A DNA stretch of 64,000 nucleotides from Rhodeus uyekii (lineage: Eukaryota; Chordata; Actinopteri; Cypriniformes; Acheilognathidae). The DNA lies in contig JAWRVZ010000028.1 in NCBI GenBank assembly GCA_037043235.1, positions 2,351,001 through 2,415,000 on the forward strand, in the 5' to 3' direction. Positions 34,827 to 47,088 of the stretch are shown here, piece by piece; the stretch's first letter is position 1; every line of letters begins with the position of its first letter. The translations under genes were made by a program, and so were the position numbers. The notes under the pieces are model-generated. The model ran no database searches, was not told the DNA's origin, and saw only the letters and a list, made by a program, of their open reading frames with translations.

Positions 34827-35755
34827 ACTGAATTTCAGAGAAAGAAACAGACTAACATTAAATCTGTTCGACATTATTAATGCTGTATTTTAGTTCTGAT
34901 GATGCTATTAATTCAGTTAATCACAGAATTATGAAAACACTAAATAAAAATAAAAGCTCAGATTTTAAGATCATCTCTTTGGAAATTTCAATTCTCTTCA
35001 GAATCAATAACGATGAGAAGAACACAGTTTTTATGTGTATTCAAAGATTGCCAGATCTACAAACATCAGAGCAAAATGACACTCAATGAAAACCAGCGCA
35101 AAGTGTCACTCTATAGTTTCATGACGGCTGTATTATTATGAATATGACACATCACAACAGGAAGTATTAAAGCCTGAAGCAGCAGCAGATCATCCGAGCT
35201 TCACAAACTCCTGCTGATCCACAAACACTGAGAGCTTCTTATTCCGCTTTACAGTCAGAAAATCACAGAGACTCAGAGAAATGTGACTTATGCGGAAAGT
35301 GACTTACAGGTGAGTCTGTTTTCTGTGCAGTTGATCAGGAATAAGTGTGTTAAAGGGCCATGAAGAGCTGTCATCTCCTCCGCAGGATCTGCTCGTGTTG
35401 TTGTGATTGTTGTCAATCAGCAGAAGTGAGAGACTGAAGGAGAAACGCGCTGCTGCCGCCGAGCGGAGCGGAGGAGAACTGCACTTTCCTCTCGATACAG
35501 TAGCGAGATCACATTTGAGACTGAGTCATGAAGCATCTGAAAATCCAATTTAAATTCCTTAGAATTACGTCGCTGTCTAATTAACTTTTTAGAAGCGTAA
35601 TTCACTGCTAATGAATTATCAATCAATGATCAAACATTAAGGTAAACTTTAAATAAAAAAAATCTTGCTTTCAAACCATTTCCAAGTGTCACTCGTCCCA
35701 CAGCTTCTGCTTCTGATGGCTGGATGCAAAGAAACGCATTCATTCTGAAAGTAAA

Positions 35756-37194
35756 ATTTGTAACGACATTACAATATAAACCATCTAGAACCTGCTGGAA
35801 GAGGTACAGGGATGGGAAGCCCACAAAGTGATTGAATGAACAAGCCACATTCTGTGTAGCGAGGAAAACATTTACCTGTTATAAAGTACAAGAAGATCCA
35901 AGAAAGTGTGTTTCAACAAGGCTTGGAAGTGACCCAGTAATTCTAGCTGGAAGGCCATTGAAGTCTGGGATTTGTTGGACAGTTTAATACCTCACTAAAT
36001 GCCTTTTGAGTTTTTTTCTTCAAAGCAATCAAAAAGTATTTTCCTCATTCAAAGCTGAAAGTGCCGTTTGACTCTACCTTCAAATTTATAGACACTTTTA
36101 TGTCCCAGGGTTTATTTTTAGTTTATACACATAAAATTATTATTATTTTACTTTAAAAAAAAAATCGAATTAAAAAAGCATTCCAGATAATTAGTTTCAG
36201 TACTGATATTCCAGCGATATTCTGCTACGCTATCTCATGTGACTAGGGAAACTAGTCATCAGATGTGAAAAATTCAGTTTAGAATTAGTAAAAAGCCTAC
36301 TAAGAAAGATTTTTCTGTACTTGCTGTAACAAGATGTACTTGGTTTTAGTTTTATAACTTTTTTCCCCCAAACATGTCATGAGAATCAATGCCATTGGTT
36401 GTCCTCTAGTGCTCTCTGGTGTCCAAGAAGAGCACAGCTTTTTCCATCTTAGTTTGAAATTAAACTCATAACTGCTGGGTCAGATGGTCAGACCACCTCA
36501 AGCCTAAATATATAATTCAATTAAACGAATGGCTTGAAACAGATGGCCCATTTTGGTTGGGTTGAATGTTTTTGAGGAGTTAAGCTAAAACAAAGTCTGT
36601 GTGTGAGGAAATTCAATCTTTTGCGGGTTGCCTCTGGCATGCTTCTGGTGAGGTAAACAAGGAAAATATGATTTAAGGTGCTAAATATACACACACTGCT
36701 GCCATGTTCCTTCCACTGTGAATGTCTTTACTTCATTACAGCCTTAGATTTACTTTAATGTCAGTCCCTGTCCTCTACTCGATTTATCACTATTGATTAT
36801 CATGTGAACTGAAACAACACTTTACTAAATTCAACCAACAGTATTTTAGTTTTACTAATCTGACAGAAAGCTGGTGTTTGAATAGAGGAAAGCAGGTATA
36901 ATTGTAAAATTCCTTGGACTTTTTTCTTTTTATTTAAAAAAAATATGCAGCCCATTTAGTATTTGGGTTCAGTAAAATAAATAAATATATGTGTTTGTGT
37001 ATGTATATATATGTATGAAGTACATCAGGACATATTACTTTTTTTGGCTCATTTGCTTTTGCTGTCCAGATAATTGATTTTTTTAAATGTTTTTGGGACA
37101 TGAAGCAGGCCAGATGTGCCGTGACCCGTGAACTTATGCACTGCCCACTGTCACAGCTCCAGCTGTTTTTTATTTTGATATACTGAGATCATAC
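35756..37194 (+). repeat. Segmental duplication A, copy A2
   Basis: Copy of 26002-28996, lacking the Tigger-like insertion and three other blocks. At 36970-37015, where A1 holds the transposon, A2 has a short AAATAAATATATGTG stretch and continues directly to TGAAGTACATCAGGACAT. It serves as the paralogous empty site. Confidence 0.9.
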
Positions 37195-37232
37195 AGTAGT
37201 TTTGTATGCAAAACCCTGCAATCAGAACAAAC

Positions 37233-37359
37233 CTGTGAAGTCCATGCTGGTCTTTTGTTTCCCACACAACACAAAAGCCAATCCCACCAGGCACACAAAG
37301 AACAATACAAACAACAGCGAGGTAAGTGGCCGTCCCTGAGCATCTGCCGGGCTGGATCA
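37233..37359 (-). CDS. Candidate internal exon with a membrane helix (weak)
   Basis: On the minus strand, an acceptor CTGTTCTGCTGTAACCACAG is followed by 127 bases open in one frame and then a donor-like CAG|GTTTGT. The frame contains YLAVVCIVLCVPGGIGFCVV, long enough for a transmembrane helix, and then WETKDQHGLH. It sits just outside duplication A2. No neighbouring exon or family is recognised. Possibilities are a fragment of a single-pass receptor gene, or chance. Confidence 0.2.
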
Positions 37360-37599
37360 CTGTGGTTACAGCAGAACAGTGTCATCAACATCTCAGTGCA
37401 GAGGTGAAAGCTGAAGCTCTCAGAGGAACTACTGATGATTGCAGTTCCACTCTCAGGGGAAGAGAAACTGACATGGAGGCAAAGAGAGGCACAAAAAAAC
37501 TTTGAAATGGTTTATTTCTTTTTGTTTTTTCTTTTATTGTTGTCACCGTTGTTGTTGTGAAAATACATGTTTTTTTGTTCAACGAGATGATTTTGAATG

Positions 37600-38700
37600 A
37601 GAATTATTAGATGCAAGATGGCGGATGGTGTCTGGGGGATCTCCTCCACGATCTGGATCAGTGAACTCCTGGACAGACTGTGGTGCTACTCGGCAGCTTT
37701 GGATGCTCTGATACATAATGCCCTCAAGGTTCTAAATTAAATTCAGGTCTGGGGGAACGTGGGGTCGTCAATGGCATTAAAGCCTTCATTATCTAAAAAC
37801 TGCCTACACGCTCTAGCCACGAGTATTATCATGCACCAGGAGGAACCCAGGACCCATTGCACCAGCGTTAGGTCTGACAGTGGCTCTGAGGATTTCACCC
37901 TGGTGTCTAACAGCAGAAAGAGAACCATTGGCTAGCACATGGAGATCCATGACCCTCCAAGGATATTCCTCCCCAGATCATTACTGACCCACCGCCAAAC
38001 CGGTCATGGTGGATGATGTTACACGGAGCATAACGTTCCCCACGGCATCTTCAGATTCTTTCACATCTTGCCAATTCTGGTGTTCTCTGGCAAAAACGAA
38101 TCGAGCTGCACGGTGCTAAGCTGTGAGCACAGGTCCCACTAGCATTCGTCAGGCCCTCGTGAAGTCTTGGTCAGAAACATGCATACCAGTATCCTGCTGG
38201 AGGTCATTTTGTAGGACTCTGGCAGCACTCCTCCGGTTCCTGCTAGGTTTTTACCCTTCTATGTCCCTGTCCAGCTCTCCTCATGTAACAGTCTGTCTCC
38301 CGGCATCTCCTCCATGCTCTTGAAACTGTGCTGGGAGAAACACAGAACCTCCTTGCAACAGCACGTATGGATGTGCCATCCTAGAGGAGCAGGACTACCT
38401 GTGCAACCTGATTGGATTGCAGGTACTGCCTCATGCTACCGCAAATACAATGACAAGGACCCTGAAAAAAAGAAGAAAAACCCTGAACAATTGTCTACAG
38501 CCACCACCTGCAAAATCATTTGAGGTGGTTGTCTTGCTGTTTCCGCTCCAGTGCACTCGTTGTCACTTTCATTTGCACTAAAGCAGGTGAAACTGACTCA
38601 CAATCACCTAATTGGAAAGATTGATTTCCATAAAGTTTAATTGACTTGGTGTTATACTATAATTATTAAGTCTTCCCTTAATTGTTTCGAGCAGTGTATT
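37600..38700 (-). mobile_element. Old teleost dispersed repeat (DNA-transposon-like, about 1 kb)
   Basis: Long GC-richer body with GTCCTGCTGG-like blocks: CCTGCTGGAGGTCATTTTGT, then AGGACTCTGGCAGCACTCCT and CCGGTTCCTGCTAGG (38190-38250), then GGATGTGCCATCCTAGAGGA. The right terminus is CTTAATTGTTTCGAGCAGTG followed by TATT. This order is that of a highly abundant fish repeat ending GAGCAGTGTAT. Many stops break every frame, and the left terminus is not clear. The superfamily is not assigned. Confidence 0.6.
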
Positions 38701-40317
38701 GAATTTGAATGACAGTATGCGTTTGTTTGGGTTTTTTGCCTGGTAAGATTGCTCTGAGAAATTTGCCCGTGGACAGAAAAAGAAATGTGACATTCTGAAA
38801 ACAAACAGATATTGGAATGACTGAAAATGTATCATGACACATATGGACTAGCCTAGCCTAGCGAGATTATCTTACTGTTTGTCACTGAAATCTGTTGAGT
38901 GAGGCAAAAAGTGACAAAACTCCTCCACAGGAAATATGCAAGTCATAACACAGTTCATGGGACACTAAAACACACAGTCACACATCCTCCAAAACATAAT
39001 TAACACTTGGGAGAGAGCTGCTGATCAACTCAAACAGAAATACGTTTTAGTGGAAAGTTGTTGGGTTTCCTGAGATTAGTGTTTTAAGGGATACATTGAA
39101 GAGATTTCAGGTAGTAAATTAAGTTCTAACTGAAAGTCATTAAATTATGCAATGTTAATATTCCAGAATTAGTGATATTTCAGTATTAAATGTTTTACTA
39201 CTCAACATCGCAGACGTTATCATCAAGTCATTATTCACACAAAGGTAAAACACCTAGGAAAGATAGCCTACTTTACTATCCTACTTTAATATAATGCAAT
39301 AGAAATTAACTGAATAAAAATGACAAAATTGTATATAATCTAATAATAGGTCACACATGAACCTGTGCTCTATTGCATTAATTATAATGGGATTCATATA
39401 TTTATAGCATATTGTCGTCGTGTCTAAAAACTACATACTAATGTTTGGCGTCAGTAAAATAATTGTATTTTGGCACAATGTAAAATATTTTTTTTTTTCA
39501 AAAATGACAGTTAAGCTATTTGTTAAATGTTGAATAAAATAAAAATGAAATTTCCACTAAAATATTAAGCTGCACAGTGTACAAAGCTTTACATGTTGAT
39601 AAATGTTTCTTGAGCCTTACATATAAATATTAGAATTATTTCTGAAGGATCATGTGACACTGAAGACTAAAGTAATGGCTATGTTTTGTCCGTTAAGGCT
39701 ATAGTGCTTTTTAGAGAACAGATTGAAGAATAAAACAAGATTCATACACAACGGTTCACACATATTCTACCAATGCATTTCCATGACTATTGAGGCAAAT
39801 ATTCTTGAAACATCTGCGCATACAATTAAAATAAGAATAATAATCCATTCCATATTTCACTTTTTAAAAGTTTTTTTTTTATTAGCCAGGAAAGTAGTCT
39901 TAATGTAAATAGAACATTACTTTTGGGTTGTAGAACAGCTAAAACAAATTATTATAAATTATTTTAATGCTTTTCATGCATTAGAAAATGAAGACTTCAC
40001 ATAATCTTACTCACAAAAACTCTTAAATTAAATCTCTTATATTGAAACTGCTTTCATAAGTGAAAATTAGTTTGTCAGAATTCAGCGCGCGCTGAACAAA
40101 ACTCAGTTTCAGCGATGACTAATCTGAAATCCTATGATTGGCCATCACATTCATATGCTCAACAGAAATGCGTTTTGATTATATATTATATTGGATAGAA
40201 TGCTAAACGCTGTAAAACAAAATCTAATAACCATTCATAGACTGAATGAATGTGAATAATGTAGTTTGTTTAACCAAATTGATCACTTAAACATACATTC
40301 TATTATATAAATATTCT
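38701..40317. other. Intergenic DNA without recognised genes
   Basis: AT-rich. An inverted piece of the 7889-type repeat lies at about 39598-39690 (GAAGGATCATGTGACACTGA). Otherwise nothing is recognised. Confidence 0.5.
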
Positions 40318-40446
40318 GAAACAACTTTATGACTTTTCCAAAACTTTCTGGTCTTATTTGTTTTTCCAAAACTCTTCCAGGCCTGAAAATTACCATTTTA
40401 AAATTCCATGACTTTTCCAGGTTTTTCATGACCATACGAACCCTGA
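40318..40446 (+). repeat. 'CATGACTTTTCCAGG' dispersed repeat
   Basis: Repeated phrases ATGACTTTTCCAAAACTTTC, CCAAAACTCTTCCAGGCCTG and CCATGACTTTTCCAGGTTTT form a short internally repetitive element, ending GACCATACGAACCCTG. It is a familiar low-copy-unit repeat in cyprinid introns. Confidence 0.55.
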
Positions 40447-40618
40447 TAAAAGGAATCAACATGACCATGTCATAAAAATGGGAAACATCTTTTTATTGGT
40501 ACCTTTAAAGATCCAGATGTTATGACATAACAGAAATACTCACATTAATGATCATGTTGGAAAGCAAACTCAAGACACCTCAAACTCTCTCTCTCTCACA
40601 CACAAACAATATATATAT

Positions 40619-40823
<205 letters not shown>

Positions 40824-40899
40824 GCAACAATCATAATTTGCTCACCAGTCTCTTGGTTTAATCAGGTTTTTTGCCATATTCTAATTGATAAATATAGAT

Positions 40900-41949
40900 G
40901 GAACATATGATCCATTTCTTCACTCTTTTCCACAAGCATTTTTACACAGATCTTCAATGGGCTTCAATAGACGTCTATTTACTTTGAGTTTCAGCTGGAA
41001 GAAAGTGCGAAGACAGGCGTTAAGGAGTATCTGTACTAGACACAGAGCAAAACGAGAGATATCTGAGAGGGATGTCAAGTCTCAACATGCTCAGTGCAAG
41101 TTAACATGTTTTACACGAGCTCAAACACAATAATTAACAAGGGCACGTGATGATGCGAGTCCTGATTGGAAAAGGAAGAGAACGATTTGGTTCATTTAAA
41201 TTATGTAATCTACCATGCAAAATGTGTGCACACTGCACTGGAATATGGGTAAAAGGATCACAGCACAGAACGCATACAATGCATACTGTAGAAATTAGCA
41301 CATGCTTAAAAAAACTAAAACAAAACAGTGCATGACGGTGTAATTGTTTTGTTTTTTTAGGTATCAGAAATGACAGAACTGCAGTTGGATACATTTAACT
41401 GTCAGGAATGGCTTTTCAACACAATCTCCAGAGTTTATGGGAATCTGTTCAACACTCAAAGGGGGAAAAAATGATAAAAATACTCATGGATAAAGGGAAT
41501 CTTCTGTATTATATATATTAAGATCTATAAAAAGCACACCTGTTAGTAATTCTCTGCCACTTGTGACTGGCACAATCCGTTTCACACCAGGTTTAAAAAA
41601 AGGTTTAAACACATTTATATTTAAGTATATAAAAAACAATCTTTTAACAATAGATTTTTAGATATTCACGAGAATCAGGTATTAAATACCTATTTGTTAT
41701 TTCCAGTCGCTCTTTCTGTGAAACACTGCAGCACTGAGGTTGAGAAAAGAATGGTTTGTGGCACAAACAAAAACCCCCCCAGATAAATCACAGACACATT
41801 TCTTGAACGTTTTCCGCTCCTGTATTTCCGACCAAAGGACAGAACATTGACTCTCCAGCCTGGGAATGAGTATTCCACTTGGGTCCATTTATTCCCCCTC
41901 TCCTCGTTACTGTGTCTCTTTTTTGGTCTCTCTGGAGAGGGGTGGGAGG
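40900..41949 (-). other. Probable hs6st1 3' UTR and downstream flank
   Basis: This is sequence directly downstream of the TAA stop on the minus strand. The first AATAAA on that strand (TTTATT on plus, 41888-41893) is only about 57 bases past the stop, which is unusually early. The next clear one lies near 40493, beyond the (AC)100 tract. No open frame with family features is present. The true 3' end cannot be fixed from sequence alone, and the left boundary given here is nominal. Confidence 0.4.
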
Positions 41950-42652
41950 TTACCATCCATTGATGATGTGGTTCATGTAGTCCTCGGTTGGCAGGCGCGC
42001 CATACCCTCTCCCCCGCCTCCATCATCTCGGAACGGGCTGTGGAAAGACGCTTGTCCTCTCAGTAGTCTCTGCTCCCGCCGGTCCAATATGTGCTTGTAC
42101 TGGTAGCGCTGCTGAAACAGGTCTTTGGCGTAGTCGTACAGCTTCATGTCCAGATCATTGAGCTCCTCGATGCGCTGTATCGTGTCGTTATCCAGGTCCA
42201 CGCCGGCGGCCCGCGTGCTGTTGTACTGCATGAACGGCCGGATGAACTTGAGGTGGAAGGTGCGCTCGAACAGGTACTGCGTCTTTCGCTGGAACTCCGT
42301 GAGGCCATAGAAAGCCATGTCTCGCAGGTTTTTCTTGGCCGATTCAAGCAGGAGCTGCGAGCGCCTCTTCTCGGGGACCGTGGAGAGGTTGTAGCAGCCC
42401 ACCAGGCTCAGGTCGGCTAGCATGCGCACTTGCCGGTTATTGGCTAGGTTGTAGGGGCAATCCATGAACTGATTCAAAGTACATCCTGACCAGTCTGTGC
42501 CCTCATAGCAGGGCGGCAGCTCATCGGGTGTGGGGGTCCGTCCGTCACACATGTGCAGGGAAGTCTTCCACGTGGCCCCACGCTGGACGTGCCTCCATTC
42601 GCTAAGATAGCGGGAAACGGGGTCCCTCAGTAAAGTGATGTAGTAGAACTTT
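41950..42652 (-). CDS. hs6st1: Heparan sulfate 6-O-sulfotransferase 1, terminal coding exon (3' part of gene)
   Basis: This Golgi type II membrane enzyme transfers sulfate from PAPS to the 6-O position of glucosamine in heparan sulfate, which tunes FGF, Wnt and other ligand signalling. The exon encodes 233 residues plus TAA (41950-41952). It opens with KFYYITLLRDP; RDPVSRYLSEW (exon residues about 9-19) carries the 3'-phosphate-binding Arg/Ser pattern of PAPS sulfotransferases. Next come MCDGRTPTPDELPPC, DWSGCTL, FMDCPYNLANNRQVRMLADL and LTEFQRKTQYLFERTF, the signature blocks of the HS6ST family. The ELPPCYEGTDWSGC wording matches HS6ST1 better than HS6ST2/3. N-glycosylation sequons are NLS (residue about 88), NST (144) and NDT (155). 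A charged helical tail follows, ending PTEDYMNHIINGW, where mammals have PTEDYMSHIIEKW. An open frame continues upstream to 42681, but a pyrimidine-rich acceptor CCTGTTTCCTACAG ends at 42653, so that ATG is intronic. The exon begins with the last base of an Arg codon (phase 2). The N-terminal half (signal anchor, 5'-PSB loop) is missing, as expected for this two-exon gene. Fish carry a and b paralogues, which I cannot separate here. Confidence 0.95.
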
Positions 42653-45600
42653 CTGTAGGAAACAGGATATGAGAACTCCATTAATCACAAATCAAATCAA
42701 TAATATATAAATATCATCATAGTCTTGTATTTAAGAACTTGGAATGAGAACTTGGCATTGTTACAGAAATATGCTAATAAGATCAACAAAAAAGCACAAT
42801 AATAAAAAAAAAATTGCAACAATGCAACCTGTTTTGTGGCACATTGTATATTTAGACAAGATGTAACAGGTGTAAACCGTGACTCAAATGCCTTTGCTCT
42901 TCCCAGCATGCCCTGGGGCATCAATGTCTTAATCCTTTCCCACCACTTTACATCCTGCCTGCTTAGATTGCCTTGTGATTGATGGACCTTGAAACATCAC
43001 AGTAGATGCAAAAAGAAGAAGAGAGGTCTGAGTGTGATCAAGGAACCCGATATAAACAGGATTTATGGCATATTCACTAAATATTCAGTGTGCTGTTATG
43101 CATTAAAAATACAATTTAAAAATCTATATTATTTATAAATAAATAAAACACGGATACAGCATGGTGCTAGAAACATGGTGATGGGTTTGACTAATAATAA
43201 AAAGATCACTAATCTTGCAAATTATTTGCATATTTGTAAAAACTGCATTAGAGTTGGTATGGTTTGACTTCAGTTAATCAGTTTTAATGAACCGATAAAA
43301 AAAAAAAAAAATCTAATTCAATTATTACTCTCTACTAATGCATTTAAGAAATACAAGTAGCAAAATTGCATTAGAGTTGGTAAGTTTCAGTTCACACTCC
43401 TAATTTAACAAGAGACAAAACAAATCCTTATACCCTACATCTGCAAACATCTTTAAATGGAGCTAGACTAAATGAAACCACAGGCATGGCTTAGAGACCT
43501 TTAGTGAAAGGCCGTTTTGAAGTTAGAGCAGCCAGATAACGATGGTGATGAAACCACCTCAAGAGAAGACCTTAATACGTACACTGCTGACTGTAGAGAC
43601 CTTTCCTGAAAAACACAAACATCTTTTACAAGTGTGTTCTGTCACTCTGAGAATACAGGGACACAAGCCACAGGGGAAAACGGTGGAACCATGCAAAGGA
43701 TTTGTGGAGTGGGAGGAAGACCAAGCACTGCCAACAACCTAGCAGGTGGTATTCAACAGATTAATCTCAACCAAACTGACGACAGGGAGATTTACTGTAG
43801 CTCTCAGCTACTGATTCAACACCCCCATCCCCACCCGCTCCAGCTGTGCTTCACCCTACATTACCTCTTCACACCCCTTTGACCAAATGTGCCAAGGTAA
43901 CGGATTCCCACCAGGGTGCCTAAGAGCTGCTTACACATTTGAAAACGGCATGAAGTCTCTGATTAGAGAAGAACAGCGGGCAATGCCAAAATCCATTCCT
44001 GGTGACCCACATGGCACTTAAAGGCATAACTGGGTGCTGAGATACACTGAGTAATCATCTCGCCTCTGGCCAAACACTGTGCACCTAAATGTCCTTACTG
44101 ACCACATGGTGGCAGTGTATTAATGTATTAACCAGGCCCAAACAAAAAGCATAGTTATGCACACTCAGAATACCTTCCCTGTCACAGTAAGGAGACTCAA
44201 AAATGCAAGATCGCTATTAAAACGACTTTCTCCCTTCTTCAGACTTTTGCTGATCTTTTCCCCTTTTCTCTTAAATCAATAGAATCATTTGTTTCACTCT
44301 TTTCAGGATCCTCAAATCTCTCTTTGTTCATTCCCTCTTCTTTTCTCACTACTTGTGACAAGGCTGCAGGCTTATAATCATTAGTGAGCCTGAGAGACTT
44401 CTGAGATCCCTCTGCAGTGGCAAGGCTTCCCGTTTTAATAACTCTCATGTTTCCACAGCGATTAAACTCTGGGCCCCATCAACACACATGGCAGATCCAA
44501 ATCCCAGCCAATAACTGGCTGCCTGCTCTGTGCCAGGCCGGTCAATACTAATAACACACATTATTAATGAGAATGGACCAAGTACTGAGACTTGGGGCAC
44601 CTCACAAAGTAACTGAGGGTCATACTGCGAGCTTAGACTGCTGCAGTGTACAGACAAATACATTAAGCTATTGAACACAAGTCTCTTTTATAAAAGTGTT
44701 TAATAATTGAATTAAGAGGCCAGCTTGGGTGGAATTTCAGCATGTGTGAGCTTGCGTGCAAGTCAACAGGAAGTGTAGGAATCTGGCGGTTGTTGTTTTC
44801 AATGTTTAATTATTTTGCACTACAAAAAAACCTCAATGAAAGCAAGAGTATATGAATGTGTAAAACTACTGACTGGCTGAGTCACCTAAATGACCAATTG
44901 ACTAATCCTAAAATTACTGACTTGACATTGACTGGATGAGTTTTTTTGCTTTTAAACAATGCAAGGGTTTTGTGCAATTTGAGATGGCATTTTAGAAACA
45001 GCTTTTTAGGGATGCAGTTTCATTATTGTTAAATGGAAACTAAACATTCTTTAAATAAAATATAAAACATAACTTTGAAAAACTATATAAGCTTACACAT
45101 TTTCATGAAACAAACTAAAGGTGTCAAAATTAAGAATAATTAATGCAGATAAAAACTTGTAAATAAGTATTCATGTAGTAAGAATTATGTTTACAATTTT
45201 TGGAGCATGCTAATTTGATGATGAAAAAAAGGGTTTAAATTAAAAGTACATATATCAACCGTATAATGATAATAAAGATCCAGATAAACTAGTTTGACCT
45301 TTCGAATCAACTGTCTGGTTCTTGCGTGTCGAGTTAACCATTGTGACCCACACCTAAGCTAGAGTCAACATGTTTAAAGAATAACAAAAAACCTGTACAA
45401 AGAATTCAACCACTCCCTAAAGTGTTAATTGAAGATTAGTTCTTGCAAAAGCAATACGACTAATGGGGGTGGGGATGGGATAAGTTAAAAAATCATTTAT
45501 CTCAATCCACACTTTTCACCATTGAATCAAATACACTTAACAAAAACATTAAAACAATCCACGACTTCATTAAAAATCCCATTATTGAGGTTGCAACCCT

Positions 45601-47088
45601 GCTCTCTCCCACTGAGACATGGGAAAGGAAATGTGGCTCTTGAGAGAGACGGAATGAACAGCCCGCTGGAGAGTCTGGAGTTCAAGGTCAGAACTGAAGA
45701 CAGAATGTGCTGGAAGACTTCTCCTCAGGCTGACAACTCACAGTGGAGCTGTCACAGCTCTCCGTCTGACACGACTCCACATGCAAATCAGCCTCTCAAA
45801 CATATGATGACTGGACAAAGACCAGTCACCCATTCCGACAGACCCGACACAAAACAGCTGTGGGGGCACTTTTTCCTCTTTCAGACATGCAACACACAAC
45901 ACAAAAACAAGAGAGAACAACTTCCAGTGGTTGCTTTGGATTAGTGCATTAACCCTGATGGTGTCAGCTAAGGCCAATATCTTCTTGTTCTCTCACATGC
46001 ACACCCGGAAAACCATTCATCTCCATGTGTTGGCTTCTTAGGACTTTTCACTCCTAGTGCTCCCTCCCAATGGTGTGTTTAAACTAGAGAAGTGAAGCAT
46101 CGCTGCATTATTGATGCAGTACCTACGCTCTCTCTTGCCACAGGGTTCCCTCACCTTGCTAGAGCTTCCAACTTCTGCCGGTTTAACACGCTAGTACCCC
46201 TGACAACCATTTGAAGATGACATGACTGGGACAGGCTAGATGAATGCATTTCAGACTGGTTTAATTTCATCAGGGAGAAGTGTGCCGTACTGGGTGCTTT
46301 AGCTCTGTGTTCACTGAGTGCAGATTGGGAAATGGAAGTTTCGTTTTTTCTTTTTTTTGCCAGCAAAGAGCGCCAGACTGTGCAAAATGACTCTAGTCTG
46401 TCATCCTCGAGATGGTCCACTTTAAAATCCATTTCTCTGTAAGAGCCGAGCATAAAAAACCCCTCAAAGAAACAGTATAAAAGGACAAAGAAAAGTACTG
46501 ACAATTCATTGTGGACATTTGTGTGCATGTACGAAAGTCTGACTCACACACAACTGAATATTACCTCTTTCTGACCGTACAAGAATGATTACACGCAATG
46601 ACACCCTGATTACAAGTATTTTATCCTTCAAATAAACACAAGTCATTTTGAACTGGCCCACCGCATGCATAGTGATATGATTATACCTTTCATCACATGA
46701 TGTAATTCTACAGACATGCTATTCAGGGTTTGGTGGGCCTGGATGTTTCTTTCAGAACAAAACACAAAGATGCTTTCCAGTTGTATTACTAATTTACTAA
46801 TGCACATAAATTATACGATAGTTTATGGGAGTGACAAGTATTATAAACTCTTATTTGAAACTTTGTCATTAAATCTTATGAACATGGAGCGGTCCACATT
46901 TACATCATTAAAGCAATTAATCTACACTGAATGAAATCCCAAAGTGTAGCTGTAAACTGCTTAACTCATCTGGACTGGCTCAGAATTGTTGAATATAAAG
47001 TGATGGATTCATAATGGATAAGCTGTTCGTTTTTAACCTCATTTGGGATGATTCTCGTCTTGGAAGAGCTTGGAACAACACTATAGAC

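Larger units (their letters stand above)
33437..35499 (+). repeat. Segmental duplication B, module B2
   Basis: It is the direct-repeat partner of 31108-33145. It has an extra segment near 33600-33860 that includes another tRNA-like sequence (AGTCCTGGTTCAAATCTC), and a shorter minisatellite. The GC-rich end GCTGCCGCCGAGCGGAGCGG (35452-35471) is unchanged. High identity over non-coding DNA suggests a recent duplication or gene conversion. Confidence 0.9.

Noticed and set aside
42091..42420. 109-codon plus-strand frame opposite hs6st1
   Set aside because: Antisense shadow of the GC-rich coding exon; no features of its own.
42653..42681. ATG-initiated extension MEFSYPVSY of the hs6st1 frame
   Set aside because: It translates the intron: a classic pyrimidine-rich acceptor ends at 42653 and family homology starts right after it.
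45522..45944. 140-codon plus-strand frame in the intron
   Set aside because: No domain, mixed composition and no splice-site support that I can see.
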